Of a stretch of DNA of 64,000 nt, positions 17,965-27,324 are shown in pieces. The notes beneath the pieces were generated by a model, which saw nothing but the letters and a program-made list of their open reading frames with translations, did not search any database and was not told the origin of the DNA. This DNA is from Qipengyuania psychrotolerans (GTDB lineage: Bacteria; Pseudomonadota; Alphaproteobacteria; Sphingomonadales; Sphingomonadaceae), in assembly GCF_019711355.1 (NCBI RefSeq), contig NZ_CP081297.1, positions 310,001 to 374,000 on the forward strand, written 5' to 3'. Position 1 is the stretch's first letter, and each line of letters opens with the position of its first letter. The position numbers and the translations under genes were made by a program.

Positions 17965-18357
17965 TCATAAACGGTGGCAGATCACCAGAACGCGCATGAC
18001 TGATGGATCGTTGCTAAACACTTCGGTTGCATGTCCCGTCGGCACATCGCGGAGAGCATCTCGAAGGTCGTCGGACAGATCCCAGGAAGGCACGAAGCGG
18101 TCAGTCTTGACGTCCGCGTCCAGCTCTTTTGCAAGCTTGTTCGCGTCAAGACACGAGCGGATCGCTTCAGTCTTTGTCTTGAATTCTTCCAACGGAATTC
18201 CTGCTGTTGCAACCGACAATTGCTTGAGGTGATAACTCGGATTAGCCGACGATCGCGCCTCCGGACTGGATTGACCAAATGCTGTGACCGGAACGAAGGC
18301 TGTCGCAATAGTTACCAACGCAATGGCAATGCGTCCCGGCTTACGAATCTTACGCAT
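17965..18357 (-). CDS. Small exported protein resembling the C-terminal end of SurA/parvulin-type proteins
   Basis: 130 residues from ATG 18357, picked because GAAGGAAG lies about 5 bases upstream; the longer frame to 18447 has no ribosome site. A signal peptide (MRKIRKPGRIAIALVTIATA, cut near FGQ|SS) precedes a short domain. The C-terminal run FSNDPSVMRVLVICHRL recalls the last strand of SurA-like foldases in sphingomonads (VRVL.IC.R), and LKQLSVATAGIP is also compatible. No complete PPIase domain is present, so it may be a stand-alone domain or a decayed relative. The identity is tentative. It is transcribed towards ompW. Confidence 0.55.
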   Translation of the reverse strand: MRKIRKPGRIAIALVTIATAFVPVTAFGQSSPEARSSANPSYHLKQLSVATAGIPLEEFKTKTEAIRSCLDANKLAKELDADVKTDRFVPSWDLSDDLRDALRDVPTGHATEVFSNDPSVMRVLVICHRL

Positions 18358-18593
18358 AATACTTCCTTCGATCGCTAAAACTATCCCATGAGGCGGCAGT
18401 AAAAGGCAGATTTTGTCATTAAAACTGCCGTTTTTCAAGATCGCCATTGTCTGAGCCTCTTACTTGCAAGGTCGCTCTCGTGAATTTCAGCATGCTACGT
18501 AATTAGTTACTGGATGCATGCCGGAACTCTGGCTCCGCGGAAAGGTACGGCCCTGCTGGCGGTCTCGTCCTTCCGGTATGGGGAGCTGGAAGG

Positions 18594-19538
18594 TTGGCAG
18601 AGCGCCTTGTGGATTTTCCTGAATGGAGCGAAGGTTTGGCGACCCGTGAACCATCAGAAATGTGCTTTCAGAAAATTCCGATGATCCATCTAGAAAACCG
18701 CGACCTCAGCATTTGCCTCGACCCTGAGATCGGCGGATCGGTCAGATCCGCCAAATGGCGGGGCCTCGACATTCTGAGGCCGCAGCAAGGCAGCAGTGTG
18801 CTTGGTTCCGCCTGTTTCCCGCTGGTCCCATTTTCCAACCGCATCGCACACTCCAGGTTCGATTGGGACGGGGCATCTGTGAAATTGCTGCCTAACCATC
18901 CAGGGGATGCCTCAAGTCCGGTAATTCACGGGTTCGGTTGGCTGGAGGCCTGGAGGGTAGCCGAAGCAACAGGCACGTCGGCAGTGCTGGTCTACGATCA
19001 CGAGGCAGGAGACTGGCCGTGGCACTTTACAGCGGCGCAGTCGATCAGCCTGAGCGGAGACGGGTTTGAGTTGCAGCTATCGCTTGAAAACCGCGACAAA
19101 CGGCCGATGCCAGCGGGATTGGGCTTTCATCCCTATTTTCCGCGCAGTGATCAGACGGTCTATCGCGGACTGCATGCCGGCGAATGGCACAACGATACCG
19201 GATGCATCCCGGTCGTCCTCACTGAGCACCAAGCCGCCAAGGATTGGTGGGATGGAAGTCCCGTTGGGACCCGGCTGGTCGATACTGTTTACACCAATAG
19301 GGCTGGGCCGCTGAAGATCGAATGGCCGGACCGCGGGTTCGGCATCGAGATCACGCCATCACCCAGCTTGCCCTTCACCACCATCTACGTACCCGAGCAT
19401 GAAGACTTCTTCTGCGCCGAGCCGGTCAGTCACATGACAGATGCATTCAACCGCGACCCTGCCGAGAGCGGGCTGCGGGTGCTGGCCCCGGATGAGAAAT
19501 GGTCGGTCTCGATGTCGCTCAGGGCATTCAGCCTCTAG
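18594..19538 (+). CDS. galM: Aldose 1-epimerase (galactose mutarotase) family protein
   Basis: Up to 314 residues. The start is uncertain: TTG 18594 has GGAAGG directly before it, while the recognisable domain begins at IHLENRDLSICLDPEIGGSV, consistent with ATG 18681 or 18660. Family features are the N-terminal GG(S)V beta-hairpin, PLVPFSNRI, VIHGFGWLEAW with a catalytic-type His, GLGFHPYFPRSD with the second His, and the late segment TIYVPEHEDFFCAEPVSHMTDAFN bearing the catalytic Glu. It interconverts alpha and beta galactose before phosphorylation. It converges with galK and overlaps its stop by 4 bases, so function and location agree. Confidence 0.85.
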   Translation: MAERLVDFPEWSEGLATREPSEMCFQKIPMIHLENRDLSICLDPEIGGSVRSAKWRGLDILRPQQGSSVLGSACFPLVPFSNRIAHSRFDWDGASVKLLPNHPGDASSPVIHGFGWLEAWRVAEATGTSAVLVYDHEAGDWPWHFTAAQSISLSGDGFELQLSLENRDKRPMPAGLGFHPYFPRSDQTVYRGLHAGEWHNDTGCIPVVLTEHQAAKDWWDGSPVGTRLVDTVYTNRAGPLKIEWPDRGFGIEITPSPSLPFTTIYVPEHEDFFCAEPVSHMTDAFNRDPAESGLRVLAPDEKWSVSMSLRAFSL

Positions 19539-20614
19539 ACAACACGGAAGGCCCTATCGCCAAACTCTGCGGCGATTGCTTCTGCACGTTCGCTGGGCAT
19601 GACAGCCACGACCGAACCGCCGAAGCCTGCGCCAGTCATTCTCGCGCCGCCAACCTCGCCGATCAGTTCCTGCAATCTTTCGGTCAGCCGATCGACCTGG
19701 GGCACGGACACCTCGAACAGGTCGCGCAGGGATGCGTGTCCTGCCTTGAGGATTTCGCCGAAACTGGCGAGATCGTTCGCAGCCAATGCGCGCAATGCCG
19801 AAGATACGCGGCTGATTTCCGTGATGACATGGCGGGCGCGGCGCTCGGCAAGCGGAGGCAGCGATGCAGCCTCCAGCTGTGCGATATCGGCATCGCGAAG
19901 GGTTGAGACGCCGAGCGCCTTTGCCGCCGCCTCGCACTGCTCCCGCCGGGCGTTATATTCGCCATCGACCAAGCCGCGCGTTACGCCGGAGTTCACGACC
20001 AACACCGCCCAATCGCCGGGAATTGGGGTGAGCGAGTAGTCGAGCGTTCGGCAATCCAGCAACATTGCATGGCCCGCCTCGCCAGCGGCAATCGCCATCT
20101 GGTCCATGATGCCGCAGGCGACGTGGGCATATTCATGCTCCGTGCGCTGGGCCTTTTTTGCCAAGGTAACGGGATCGATGCTTTCGCTCAAAGCGGCGGA
20201 AAAAGCGCGCCCAAGCGCGACGCAAAGAGAGGCTGACGACGACAGTCCTGATCCGCGCGGCAAGTCGCCCGTGATTGCAATGCGCAGTCCCGGAAGCCGC
20301 CCCTCCCACTGTGCGGCCATCCCGCGGACATAGGATCGCCAGTCCGGATCTGCTGGTGCTTCGGGCGAGGAGGCCGGAAACTCGTCATATTTATCAAGGT
20401 CGGCTGCAAACGCCTCGACCTGCGACCCCGACGTGATGGCCCAGGCCACCGCTGTCCCTTGCGCAATCGGCATGGGCAGCACAAGGCCATCGTTGTAGTC
20501 GACATGCTCGCCGATCAGATTGACCCTTCCCGGAGCAAAGGCGGTGCCATCGGGTCTTGCACCAAAGCGTTCCGTGAAGAGAGCCTCGGCGCGGGCTTTC
20601 AGATTAGCGCTCAT
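19535..20614 (-). CDS. galK: Galactokinase
   Basis: 359 residues from ATG 20614, which overlaps the galT TGA. GHMP-kinase motifs are in order: the galactokinase signature GRVNLIGEHVDYNDG (about 29-43), the ATP loop LPRGSGLSSSASL (about 123-135) and the C-terminal MTGAGFGGSVVAV. It phosphorylates alpha-D-galactose at C1. Last gene of the symporter-GH36-galT-galK transcript. Confidence 0.95.
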   Translation of the reverse strand: MSANLKARAEALFTERFGARPDGTAFAPGRVNLIGEHVDYNDGLVLPMPIAQGTAVAWAITSGSQVEAFAADLDKYDEFPASSPEAPADPDWRSYVRGMAAQWEGRLPGLRIAITGDLPRGSGLSSSASLCVALGRAFSAALSESIDPVTLAKKAQRTEHEYAHVACGIMDQMAIAAGEAGHAMLLDCRTLDYSLTPIPGDWAVLVVNSGVTRGLVDGEYNARREQCEAAAKALGVSTLRDADIAQLEAASLPPLAERRARHVITEISRVSSALRALAANDLASFGEILKAGHASLRDLFEVSVPQVDRLTERLQELIGEVGGARMTGAGFGGSVVAVMPSERAEAIAAEFGDRAFRVV

Positions 20615-21621
20615 CCCATACACTCCCGCAATCGCTGCGCAGCGGCTTCGGGTGTCAGATCCCGCTGCGTTTCGGCGAGCAATTCGAAACCGACCATGTG
20701 CTTGCGAATTTCTGCCGAGCGTAGCAGCGGCGGATAGAAATGCGCGTGAAGGCGCCAATGGGCGGTATCATCGCCAAGGCCGTGAGGCGCCCCATGCCAG
20801 CCCATCGAATAAGGAAAGTCGGTGTCGAATAGCGCGTCGTAAGCGGCGAGCAACTCGCCCAGAATTTGTGCCAGCCCATCGCGGGCAGCTGCCTCCAGAT
20901 CTTCGAGCCGCCGGACATCGTCGCGGGCTATCAGAAGCGTTTCGAACGGCCAGGCGGCCCAGTGGGGGACGATTGCGAGCCAGTGGTCGTTGCGGGCGAC
21001 TACCCGCTCCTTGGCGGCAAGTTCTGCATCGAGGATATCGCTCAGCAGCGCACTGCCGTGTTCAGCTGCATAGGAACGCTGTTTCCTGTCCTCGGTCTCC
21101 ACGATCGTCGGAATGAAATCGCCTGCCCAGACCTGTCCGTGCGGATGGGGCGAAGATGCGCCCATCATGGCGCCCTTGTTCTCGAATATCTCGACATGGT
21201 CCCAGCGCGCGCCAAGCTGGGCTGACAGGGCACACCAGCTTTCGACCACGTGCCTGCGTCCCGCATCATCCATCCGGGCAAGGGTGGCGGAATGGTCGGG
21301 CGAATAACAAATCACCTGCGCTTCACCGCAGGCGGGTTCTTCCCGCAGCAATCCGCCGCGCCGATCACCTGTTTCGGTTTCCAGAAGAGCCGGGAAGTCA
21401 TTCGCGAAGATGTGCGTGCCGTTAAATTGGGGGTTGGCTGCGCCTCCCATCCGCTGGTTACCCGGGCAAAGGTAGCAATCGGGATCATGGCTTTGCTGCG
21501 CGGACACCTGCGCGGGCTTGCGCTCGCCTTGCCAAGGACGTTTCATCCGCTGCGGACTGACGAGGACCCACTCTCCGGTGAGGCGGTTCAACCGGCGATG
21601 GGGCAATTCGTTCTGGCTCAT
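20611..21621 (-). CDS. galT: Galactose-1-phosphate uridylyltransferase
   Basis: 336 residues. N-terminal RRLNRLTGEWVLVSPQR, zinc-ligand pair Cys49/Cys52 in DCYLCPGN, the active-site HPH (159-161) in SSPHPHGQVWAG, and a second HIT-like half with HAHFYPPLLRS. It exchanges galactose-1-phosphate with UDP-glucose. Its start overlaps the alpha-galactosidase stop and its stop overlaps the galK start (ATGA at both ends). The Leloir pathway also needs GalE, which is not in this window. Confidence 0.95.
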   Translation of the reverse strand: MSQNELPHRRLNRLTGEWVLVSPQRMKRPWQGERKPAQVSAQQSHDPDCYLCPGNQRMGGAANPQFNGTHIFANDFPALLETETGDRRGGLLREEPACGEAQVICYSPDHSATLARMDDAGRRHVVESWCALSAQLGARWDHVEIFENKGAMMGASSPHPHGQVWAGDFIPTIVETEDRKQRSYAAEHGSALLSDILDAELAAKERVVARNDHWLAIVPHWAAWPFETLLIARDDVRRLEDLEAAARDGLAQILGELLAAYDALFDTDFPYSMGWHGAPHGLGDDTAHWRLHAHFYPPLLRSAEIRKHMVGFELLAETQRDLTPEAAAQRLRECMG

Positions 21622-23738
21622 GACGTAGCCTTAAGGTGAAAGATCAGCGCGCTTTCGGCAGGTAATGCCGGGATCGGCAGGCCGGCATTCGCGAGCCAGC
21701 TGCCCGTAAACTCCATGGGCGCCTCGCGCATTGCGCGGAAAGCCGGGGCACTGCGGGGCGTCAGCACGCCGCTGGATACAGCGGACTTGAGCAATTGGAT
21801 GTTCCAGTTTCGGTCAGCGGCAAAAGGCAGCGGTATTGGCTGCGCACGTCGATCTTGGGCGTGGTCGCTGCGAATGATCCATAAAATGGCTTCCTCGCCG
21901 TTCCCCTGAGCCTGCCATAGAATTCCGTCATTCGCTTCGCCCAGCCATGTCGATCCGCCGTGAATGACTGGCCGCCATTGTTTGTAGAATTCGATCCATC
22001 CGGCCAGTTCTCCGCGGTCCGTTTCGGCCATTGCCGCCGGATCGAGTTCGACCCCGAAATGTCCTTGGCAGGCAATTGCCGCCCGAAAGCCCAGCGATTG
22101 TGTGCGTCCGGTCGCATGACTGGGACTTGCGCCAACATGCGCACCCATCGTTTCGGGCGGGGTCCAGGCAAGGAAGCTGCGTTGCACCGGAATACGGGCA
22201 AGGGCATCGATATTGTCGCTTGCCCAGAAGCGGTGGACGAACGGCAAGATCCCTGCATCTATCCGGCCGCCGCCGCCCGCACAGCTCTCGATCTCGACAT
22301 GGGGATGGGCTGCGCGGACCCGGTGGAAAAGGTCGTAGCTTCCGCGCACCTGCGCCGCGCCGCCGGATGGCGAGTGATCGCGATTGTGGTCCCATTTCAG
22401 GTAAGAGATCGGAGCATTGGTAAGCAGGGTATCGAGGCAATCGAACAGGTAATCGCGAACCTCGCGCTGCCGCATATCAAGCACAAGCTGGTTGCGGGCG
22501 GTCGGATTGTCGCGTCCCGACAGGGCGAGCGCCCAGTCCGGGTGGGCGCGGTAAAGATCGCTGTCCGGATTGACCATTTCAGGCTCGACCCAAAGACCGA
22601 ACTCCATTCCCAGGCTGCGCACTTTCTCGGCAATGGGTGCAAGGCCTTGCGGATACTTCTTCGGGTCGGGGGTCCAGTCCCCAAGGCCGGCATTGTCCGA
22701 GCCGCGTCCCCTGAACCAGCCGTCATCGAGAACGAACCGCTCGACACCGATTGCGGCCGCATCCTCGGCCAGCTTCGCAATCCTCGCCTCGTCATGGGCG
22801 AAATAGCAGGCTTCCCAGCTGTTGAGATGTACCGGGCGAGGGCGCATTTCCCCGTCCGGCCAATTGATCCGGCTACGCGCCGCCCCATGCATCTGCGCCA
22901 TCGCCCCGTTCCGGCCGTGCATGGAAACAGCAAGCAGCGCTGGCGGCGCCTTGAAGCTTGCGCCGGGCTCTACGAAAGCTTCGCCGGGCTGCAACACTGC
23001 TTCAGCCTGCATGGTCCAGAAGCCCTCGTCATCGCGCTCGATCGACAGGCGGGTATCGCCAGACCACGCCAGTTGTAGTGCGTAGACGAGGCCGGCATCG
23101 AAGCAGGCGTCCCTGGTAAGAACATACGCTCCGGGCGGTCCGCCATGGCCTGTTAGGCCGCGGCGCGTTTCGCGGTACCATCCGTGCTGGGGCATCTGCT
23201 CGGCGCATTCGGAAAACTCGGCATTGTGCCTGCCCCGCCACGACAAGACTCGGTCTGCATCGGCGGGAAGCGGCAGCGCGGCGCTGGCTATCCGGACTAT
23301 CTCGACCGGTGAACCGGACCGGTTCTCGATCGCCGTCTCGATCAGGAAGGTGCCTGATAATTCCGCAGTCATTTCGATTCTGACGGCGATCTTCGCAGAT
23401 GGATCCACCAGTTCGAAACGCGTGCCGGCTTGGCTGGAGCGAACATCGCAATCCGAAAAATGCAGCGCGATATTCTCGCCGGAAGACTGGCGTAGTTGCA
23501 GTGCAGGCGGTGCAAAGGACCCCAGATCGCCCACCGGGAATACATCTGCCGGATTGTCCCGATCCATCGAGTAAGTGGCCGGCGCCCGTAGATCTGAAAG
23601 CGGAGGAAGGTTTGCCGGATCGACCCGCGCGCCAGCGTGACGCCAGATCGGCGGCGAAGAACCGCTTTCCTCCCAAACCAGGCTCGCCTGATCGGAATGG
23701 AGGGCAATCAACCGTGCGTGCGTCACTTCGCGGCTCAT
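21618..23738 (-). CDS. Alpha-galactosidase, glycoside hydrolase family 36
   Basis: 706 residues, usual for GH36. Central barrel motifs: RFVLDDGWFRGRGSDN, FGLWVEPEMVNPDSDLYRAHPDWAL, YLKWDHNRD with the nucleophile Asp near 449, IESCAGGGGRIDAG, and FWASDNIDALARIPVQ with the acid/base Asp near 507. It releases alpha-linked galactose from melibiose/raffinose-type sugars. No signal peptide is apparent, so it likely acts in the cytoplasm on sugars brought in by the neighbouring symporter. AGGAAG stands before ATG 23738, and the symporter gene ends 10 bases upstream. Confidence 0.93.
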   Translation of the reverse strand: MSREVTHARLIALHSDQASLVWEESGSSPPIWRHAGARVDPANLPPLSDLRAPATYSMDRDNPADVFPVGDLGSFAPPALQLRQSSGENIALHFSDCDVRSSQAGTRFELVDPSAKIAVRIEMTAELSGTFLIETAIENRSGSPVEIVRIASAALPLPADADRVLSWRGRHNAEFSECAEQMPQHGWYRETRRGLTGHGGPPGAYVLTRDACFDAGLVYALQLAWSGDTRLSIERDDEGFWTMQAEAVLQPGEAFVEPGASFKAPPALLAVSMHGRNGAMAQMHGAARSRINWPDGEMRPRPVHLNSWEACYFAHDEARIAKLAEDAAAIGVERFVLDDGWFRGRGSDNAGLGDWTPDPKKYPQGLAPIAEKVRSLGMEFGLWVEPEMVNPDSDLYRAHPDWALALSGRDNPTARNQLVLDMRQREVRDYLFDCLDTLLTNAPISYLKWDHNRDHSPSGGAAQVRGSYDLFHRVRAAHPHVEIESCAGGGGRIDAGILPFVHRFWASDNIDALARIPVQRSFLAWTPPETMGAHVGASPSHATGRTQSLGFRAAIACQGHFGVELDPAAMAETDRGELAGWIEFYKQWRPVIHGGSTWLGEANDGILWQAQGNGEEAILWIIRSDHAQDRRAQPIPLPFAADRNWNIQLLKSAVSSGVLTPRSAPAFRAMREAPMEFTGSWLANAGLPIPALPAESALIFHLKATS

Positions 23739-23747
23739 CGGCGCTTC

Positions 23748-25250
23748 CTAAGCAGCATTCTCGCCGTGGCCTGTGATCGGCCCTTTGCCGCGGAACAGCT
23801 CGAGGCCAATCCACTTGGCACGCCGGCCCAGAACGAAGCGATTGAACAGCAATGCCGACAGGATCGAGGCAGCCAGCGTCACGACCATGAAGTCGATGTA
23901 ATGTAAGCCGACTGCTGCCGAGAAACCTTCGATAAACGTATAGGCGGCGTAAAGGGCGATCCCGCAAACAACGCCTGCAATGGCCGAACGCGCCGCGATA
24001 TCCCTGAACAACAATCCGACGATGAAGGCCGACAAGATAGGCATAGAGGACAGCCCATTGAGCTGTTGCAGCAGGTTGATGATGCTTTCCGCATTCTGAT
24101 ACATCGGCACCAGCGCAATTGCCGTGATTGTCGCAACCACGCTCATCACTGCGCCCAGTTTCCAGTGGTTCTTGACTTCGCCCACGAATTGCTCGTGGAA
24201 ATCGACAGAATAGAGCGCGACGGTCGAGTTCAGCACCGCGCTGAAAGTCGTGATGACTGCCGCCGCCACCATCGCGGCAAATGCCCCTGACAGCCATGTT
24301 GGCAGGACTTCTGCGACGAGCCGCCCGTAAGCCGCATCGCCAACATCCCCGAACAGCTTGAAGGCGACCACGCCCGGAATGACCACGATCGGGGGCACCA
24401 CCAGAATGCGCACTGCCGCCGCAGCGAAAACGCCTTTCTGCGCCTCTTTGACCGTGGGGGCTGCCATCGCCTTTTGCGTGATGTTCTGGTTGGTCGACCA
24501 GTAAAAGATCTGGATGAAAGCCATGCCCGTGAACAGCGTGTGGAACGGGATCGGGCTATCTGCAGCGCCGACCATGCTCAGCCGTTCGGCAGGAACATCG
24601 GTTACGATGTCGAAATCCACTGCCGCCAGGGCGAGGAACACGATCAGCAAGGCCAGCGCGAGGATGCCAATGCCGGAAAACGTGTCCATCACGGCGACGG
24701 CGCGCAGGCCGCCAAACACGGTATAGGCCGCGCTGATCAGCGCGAGCCCGATCGAGAACACGATCAGCGGGATCGCTGCACCGAACAGGGATTGCAGGAA
24801 CAGGCCGCCCGAATAAAGCGCTGCGGGCAGATAGATCAGCAAATTGCCGGCAATGAAGATTGCAGAAATCAGCGTCCGGATAGAGCGGCCGTCATAGCGG
24901 CGCTCGAGCAGCTCGGTCACGGTTGTGCAATTGTACCTGTAGTAAAGCGGCACGAAGACGAAGGCGAGCGCCATCAAGCCGACAAAGCCGGCAATCTCCC
25001 ACCAAGCGAGAAGCAGCATCTGATTGCCGTTCATGCCGACCAGCTGGTCGGTAGACAGGTTGGTCAGCGTGATCGCGCCGGCGACGAAAATCCAGCTCAG
25101 GCCCTTGCCTGCAAGGAAGACGTCCTTTTCGGACCCATCGTGTTTGGCGCTGCGGACTTTCCACCAGGTCAGCGCGGCGACCAAGGAAAGCAGCGCGACG
25201 AACACTGCGAGCTGCAGCACGCTCCCGAATTGCGCCGTATCGCCGTACAT
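23748..25250 (-). CDS. Sodium/solute (galactoside-type) symporter, SSS/SLC5 family
   Basis: 500 residues with about 14 transmembrane helices. The SSS signature region is present: VFLAGKGLSWIFVAGAITLTNLSTDQLVGMNG near 45-77, then VFVPLYYRYNCTTVTELLERRYDGRSIR. This layout closely resembles Vibrio SglT, a sodium/galactose symporter, including the Asn/Ser-rich start of helix 1. First gene of the galactoside operon; GGGAGGA precedes the ATG. Galactose or a galactoside is the likely cargo, inferred from its neighbours. Confidence 0.9.
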   Translation of the reverse strand: MYGDTAQFGSVLQLAVFVALLSLVAALTWWKVRSAKHDGSEKDVFLAGKGLSWIFVAGAITLTNLSTDQLVGMNGNQMLLLAWWEIAGFVGLMALAFVFVPLYYRYNCTTVTELLERRYDGRSIRTLISAIFIAGNLLIYLPAALYSGGLFLQSLFGAAIPLIVFSIGLALISAAYTVFGGLRAVAVMDTFSGIGILALALLIVFLALAAVDFDIVTDVPAERLSMVGAADSPIPFHTLFTGMAFIQIFYWSTNQNITQKAMAAPTVKEAQKGVFAAAAVRILVVPPIVVIPGVVAFKLFGDVGDAAYGRLVAEVLPTWLSGAFAAMVAAAVITTFSAVLNSTVALYSVDFHEQFVGEVKNHWKLGAVMSVVATITAIALVPMYQNAESIINLLQQLNGLSSMPILSAFIVGLLFRDIAARSAIAGVVCGIALYAAYTFIEGFSAAVGLHYIDFMVVTLAASILSALLFNRFVLGRRAKWIGLELFRGKGPITGHGENAA

Positions 25251-25371
25251 CCAGTAGTCCTCCCTGGTCGGCTGCTTAACGCGCGCCTCTGGCCGTGGAT
25301 AGGGCGCGCGGCGAAGTTTTACGCCTTCTCAGGCGATTGACCGCCCGAGACAATTGGCGGATGTGCGGCAG

Positions 25372-27249
25372 ATGAGCACCACAGAGCCAGCCATGCACCT
25401 TGGCGTTTGCTATTACCCCGAGCATTGGCCCGAAGATCGCTGGCCGGAAGATGCACGCCTCATGCGCGAAACCGGTCTGACCCGCGTACGCATCGGCGAA
25501 TTTGCCTGGAGCCGCATCGAGCCCGAGCCGGGCGTGTTCGATTGGGGCTGGCTCGACCGCGCTCTCGACGTGCTGCACGGGGCGGGGCTTGGCGTCATCA
25601 TGGGCACGCCCACCGCCACGCCGCCAAAGTGGCTTAGCGACCGGATGCCGGACATGTTCGCGCTGACCCGCGATGGCAGGCCGCGCGGTTTCGGATCGCG
25701 CCGCCACTATTGTTTCAGCCACCAGGGATACCGCGAAGAGGCGGCCCGGATCACGCGCGCCGTGGCTGAACGCTATGGGGAGCACCCCGGTGTTGCCGCG
25801 TGGCAAACCGACAATGAATATGGCTGTCATGATACCGTGCAGAGCTTCTCCGCATCGGCGCGCGACGCCTTTCGGGTCTGGCTGGAACGCCGATATAAGA
25901 GCGTGCAAGCTTTGAACGAAGCCTGGGGCAATGTCTTCTGGAGCATGGAATACCGAAGCTTTGGCGAGATCGAATTGCCGAACCTGACAGTGACAGAGGC
26001 CAATCCGGCTCATTGGTTGGCGTTCCGGAGGTTTTCCTCCGGCCAGGTCGTCAGCTTCAACCGCGCACAGGTCGAAATCCTGCGCGAGCATTCGCCCGGG
26101 CGCGATATCACGCACAATGCGATGGGCTTTTATACAGGCTACGACCATCACGATCTCGCCGCCGATCTCGATGTGCTGGGCTGGGATAGCTATCCGCTCG
26201 GGTTCCTGGAGATGTTCCGCTTCTCGGAAGGGGAGAAGCGCCGATACGCCCGGCAAGGGCATCCCGATATCGCGGCGTTTCATCACGATCTTTATCGCGG
26301 CTGTGCGCGCGGTGGCAGGTGGTCTGTCCTTGAACAGCAGCCCGGACCGGTAAACTGGGCGCGGTATAATCCCGCGCCGCTTCCGGGCATGGTCAAGCTG
26401 TGGACCCTGGAAGCTTTCGCCCACGGCGCGGAACTGGTCAGCTATTTCCGCTGGCGGCAGTTTCCCAAGGCGCAGGAACAGATGCACGCCGGACTGCTGC
26501 GTCCGGACGGAGAACCGGCGCCCGCCCTGTCGGAAGCCCGGGAAGCTTCGGCGGAGCTGGCGCGGCTGGGCGATGCCGGCAAGGCGCCAAAACATGCAGC
26601 GCTGATATTTTCCTATGACAGCGAATGGATGACGCAAATCCAGCCGCAGGGTGAGGGGCGTTCTGCCCTCTGGGCTGCATTTTCATGCTATTCAGCGCTG
26701 CGCAGGCTTGGCCTTAATGTTGATATCGTTGCCCCTGGCGTCTCTCTTGATGGGTACATGCTCGTTATCGTGCCGTGCCTGCCGATTGTCACCGATGCTC
26801 TGATGGACGAGCTGGCGGCCAGCGATGCGCAAATCGTGATCGGTCCCCGTACCGGCACCCGCGACGATGATTTTGCGATACCCGACAGCCTGAACCACTC
26901 CGCATTGCAAGAGCTGATCGGCGGCAAGATCGTGCGCAGTGAAAGCCTGTCCGACAGGCTGGTCATGGAAGGCGATGGATGGGAGACCAGCGGCTGGCTG
27001 GACCATTATGAGGGAAGCGCAAAGCCTGAATTCGTCGCCAGGTCGGGCGAGATCACCGGCTACCACCACGGACGCGTCAGGCTGTGCTGTGCCTGGCCTC
27101 AGGGCCGTTTCCTCGAAGCACTGATCCAGCATGCAGCTGTCGATGCAGGTTTTGGCTCCGAGCCGCTGCCCGAGGGCATCCGGCGCCGGACACGCGGCAC
27201 CGCCGTTTTCGAGTTCGATTACAACGCGGGCGAAGTCCGACTCGTCTGA
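25372..27249 (+). CDS. Beta-galactosidase, glycoside hydrolase family 42
   Basis: 625 residues from ATG 25372 (ATG 25393 is also possible; a TTG at 25354 is less likely). The protein opens LGVCYYPEHWPEDRWPEDARLM, typical for GH42. Catalytic acid/base is Glu149 in QTDNEYGC and nucleophile is Glu321 in LEQQPGPVNW. A trimerisation-type domain (KHAALIFSYDSEWM onward) and a small beta domain ending FEFDYNAGEVRLV follow. No signal peptide, so intracellular. Divergent from the symporter operon across a 120-base region, and it widens the locus to beta-galactosides such as galacto-oligosaccharides. Confidence 0.93.
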   Translation: MSTTEPAMHLGVCYYPEHWPEDRWPEDARLMRETGLTRVRIGEFAWSRIEPEPGVFDWGWLDRALDVLHGAGLGVIMGTPTATPPKWLSDRMPDMFALTRDGRPRGFGSRRHYCFSHQGYREEAARITRAVAERYGEHPGVAAWQTDNEYGCHDTVQSFSASARDAFRVWLERRYKSVQALNEAWGNVFWSMEYRSFGEIELPNLTVTEANPAHWLAFRRFSSGQVVSFNRAQVEILREHSPGRDITHNAMGFYTGYDHHDLAADLDVLGWDSYPLGFLEMFRFSEGEKRRYARQGHPDIAAFHHDLYRGCARGGRWSVLEQQPGPVNWARYNPAPLPGMVKLWTLEAFAHGAELVSYFRWRQFPKAQEQMHAGLLRPDGEPAPALSEAREASAELARLGDAGKAPKHAALIFSYDSEWMTQIQPQGEGRSALWAAFSCYSALRRLGLNVDIVAPGVSLDGYMLVIVPCLPIVTDALMDELAASDAQIVIGPRTGTRDDDFAIPDSLNHSALQELIGGKIVRSESLSDRLVMEGDGWETSGWLDHYEGSAKPEFVARSGEITGYHHGRVRLCCAWPQGRFLEALIQHAAVDAGFGSEPLPEGIRRRTRGTAVFEFDYNAGEVRLV

Positions 27250-27324
27250 TGCGGATTGTCCCGCGGCCCTCGGGCCTATAGGGTCTCGATAAGCAACCGA
27301 TTCTTGAGTTTGAGGAGAGAGAAG

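Noticed and set aside
23029-24297. 422-codon minus-strand ORF across the GH36 and symporter genes
   Set aside because: Out of frame with both real genes, with low-complexity Arg/Gly content; it is a shadow frame.
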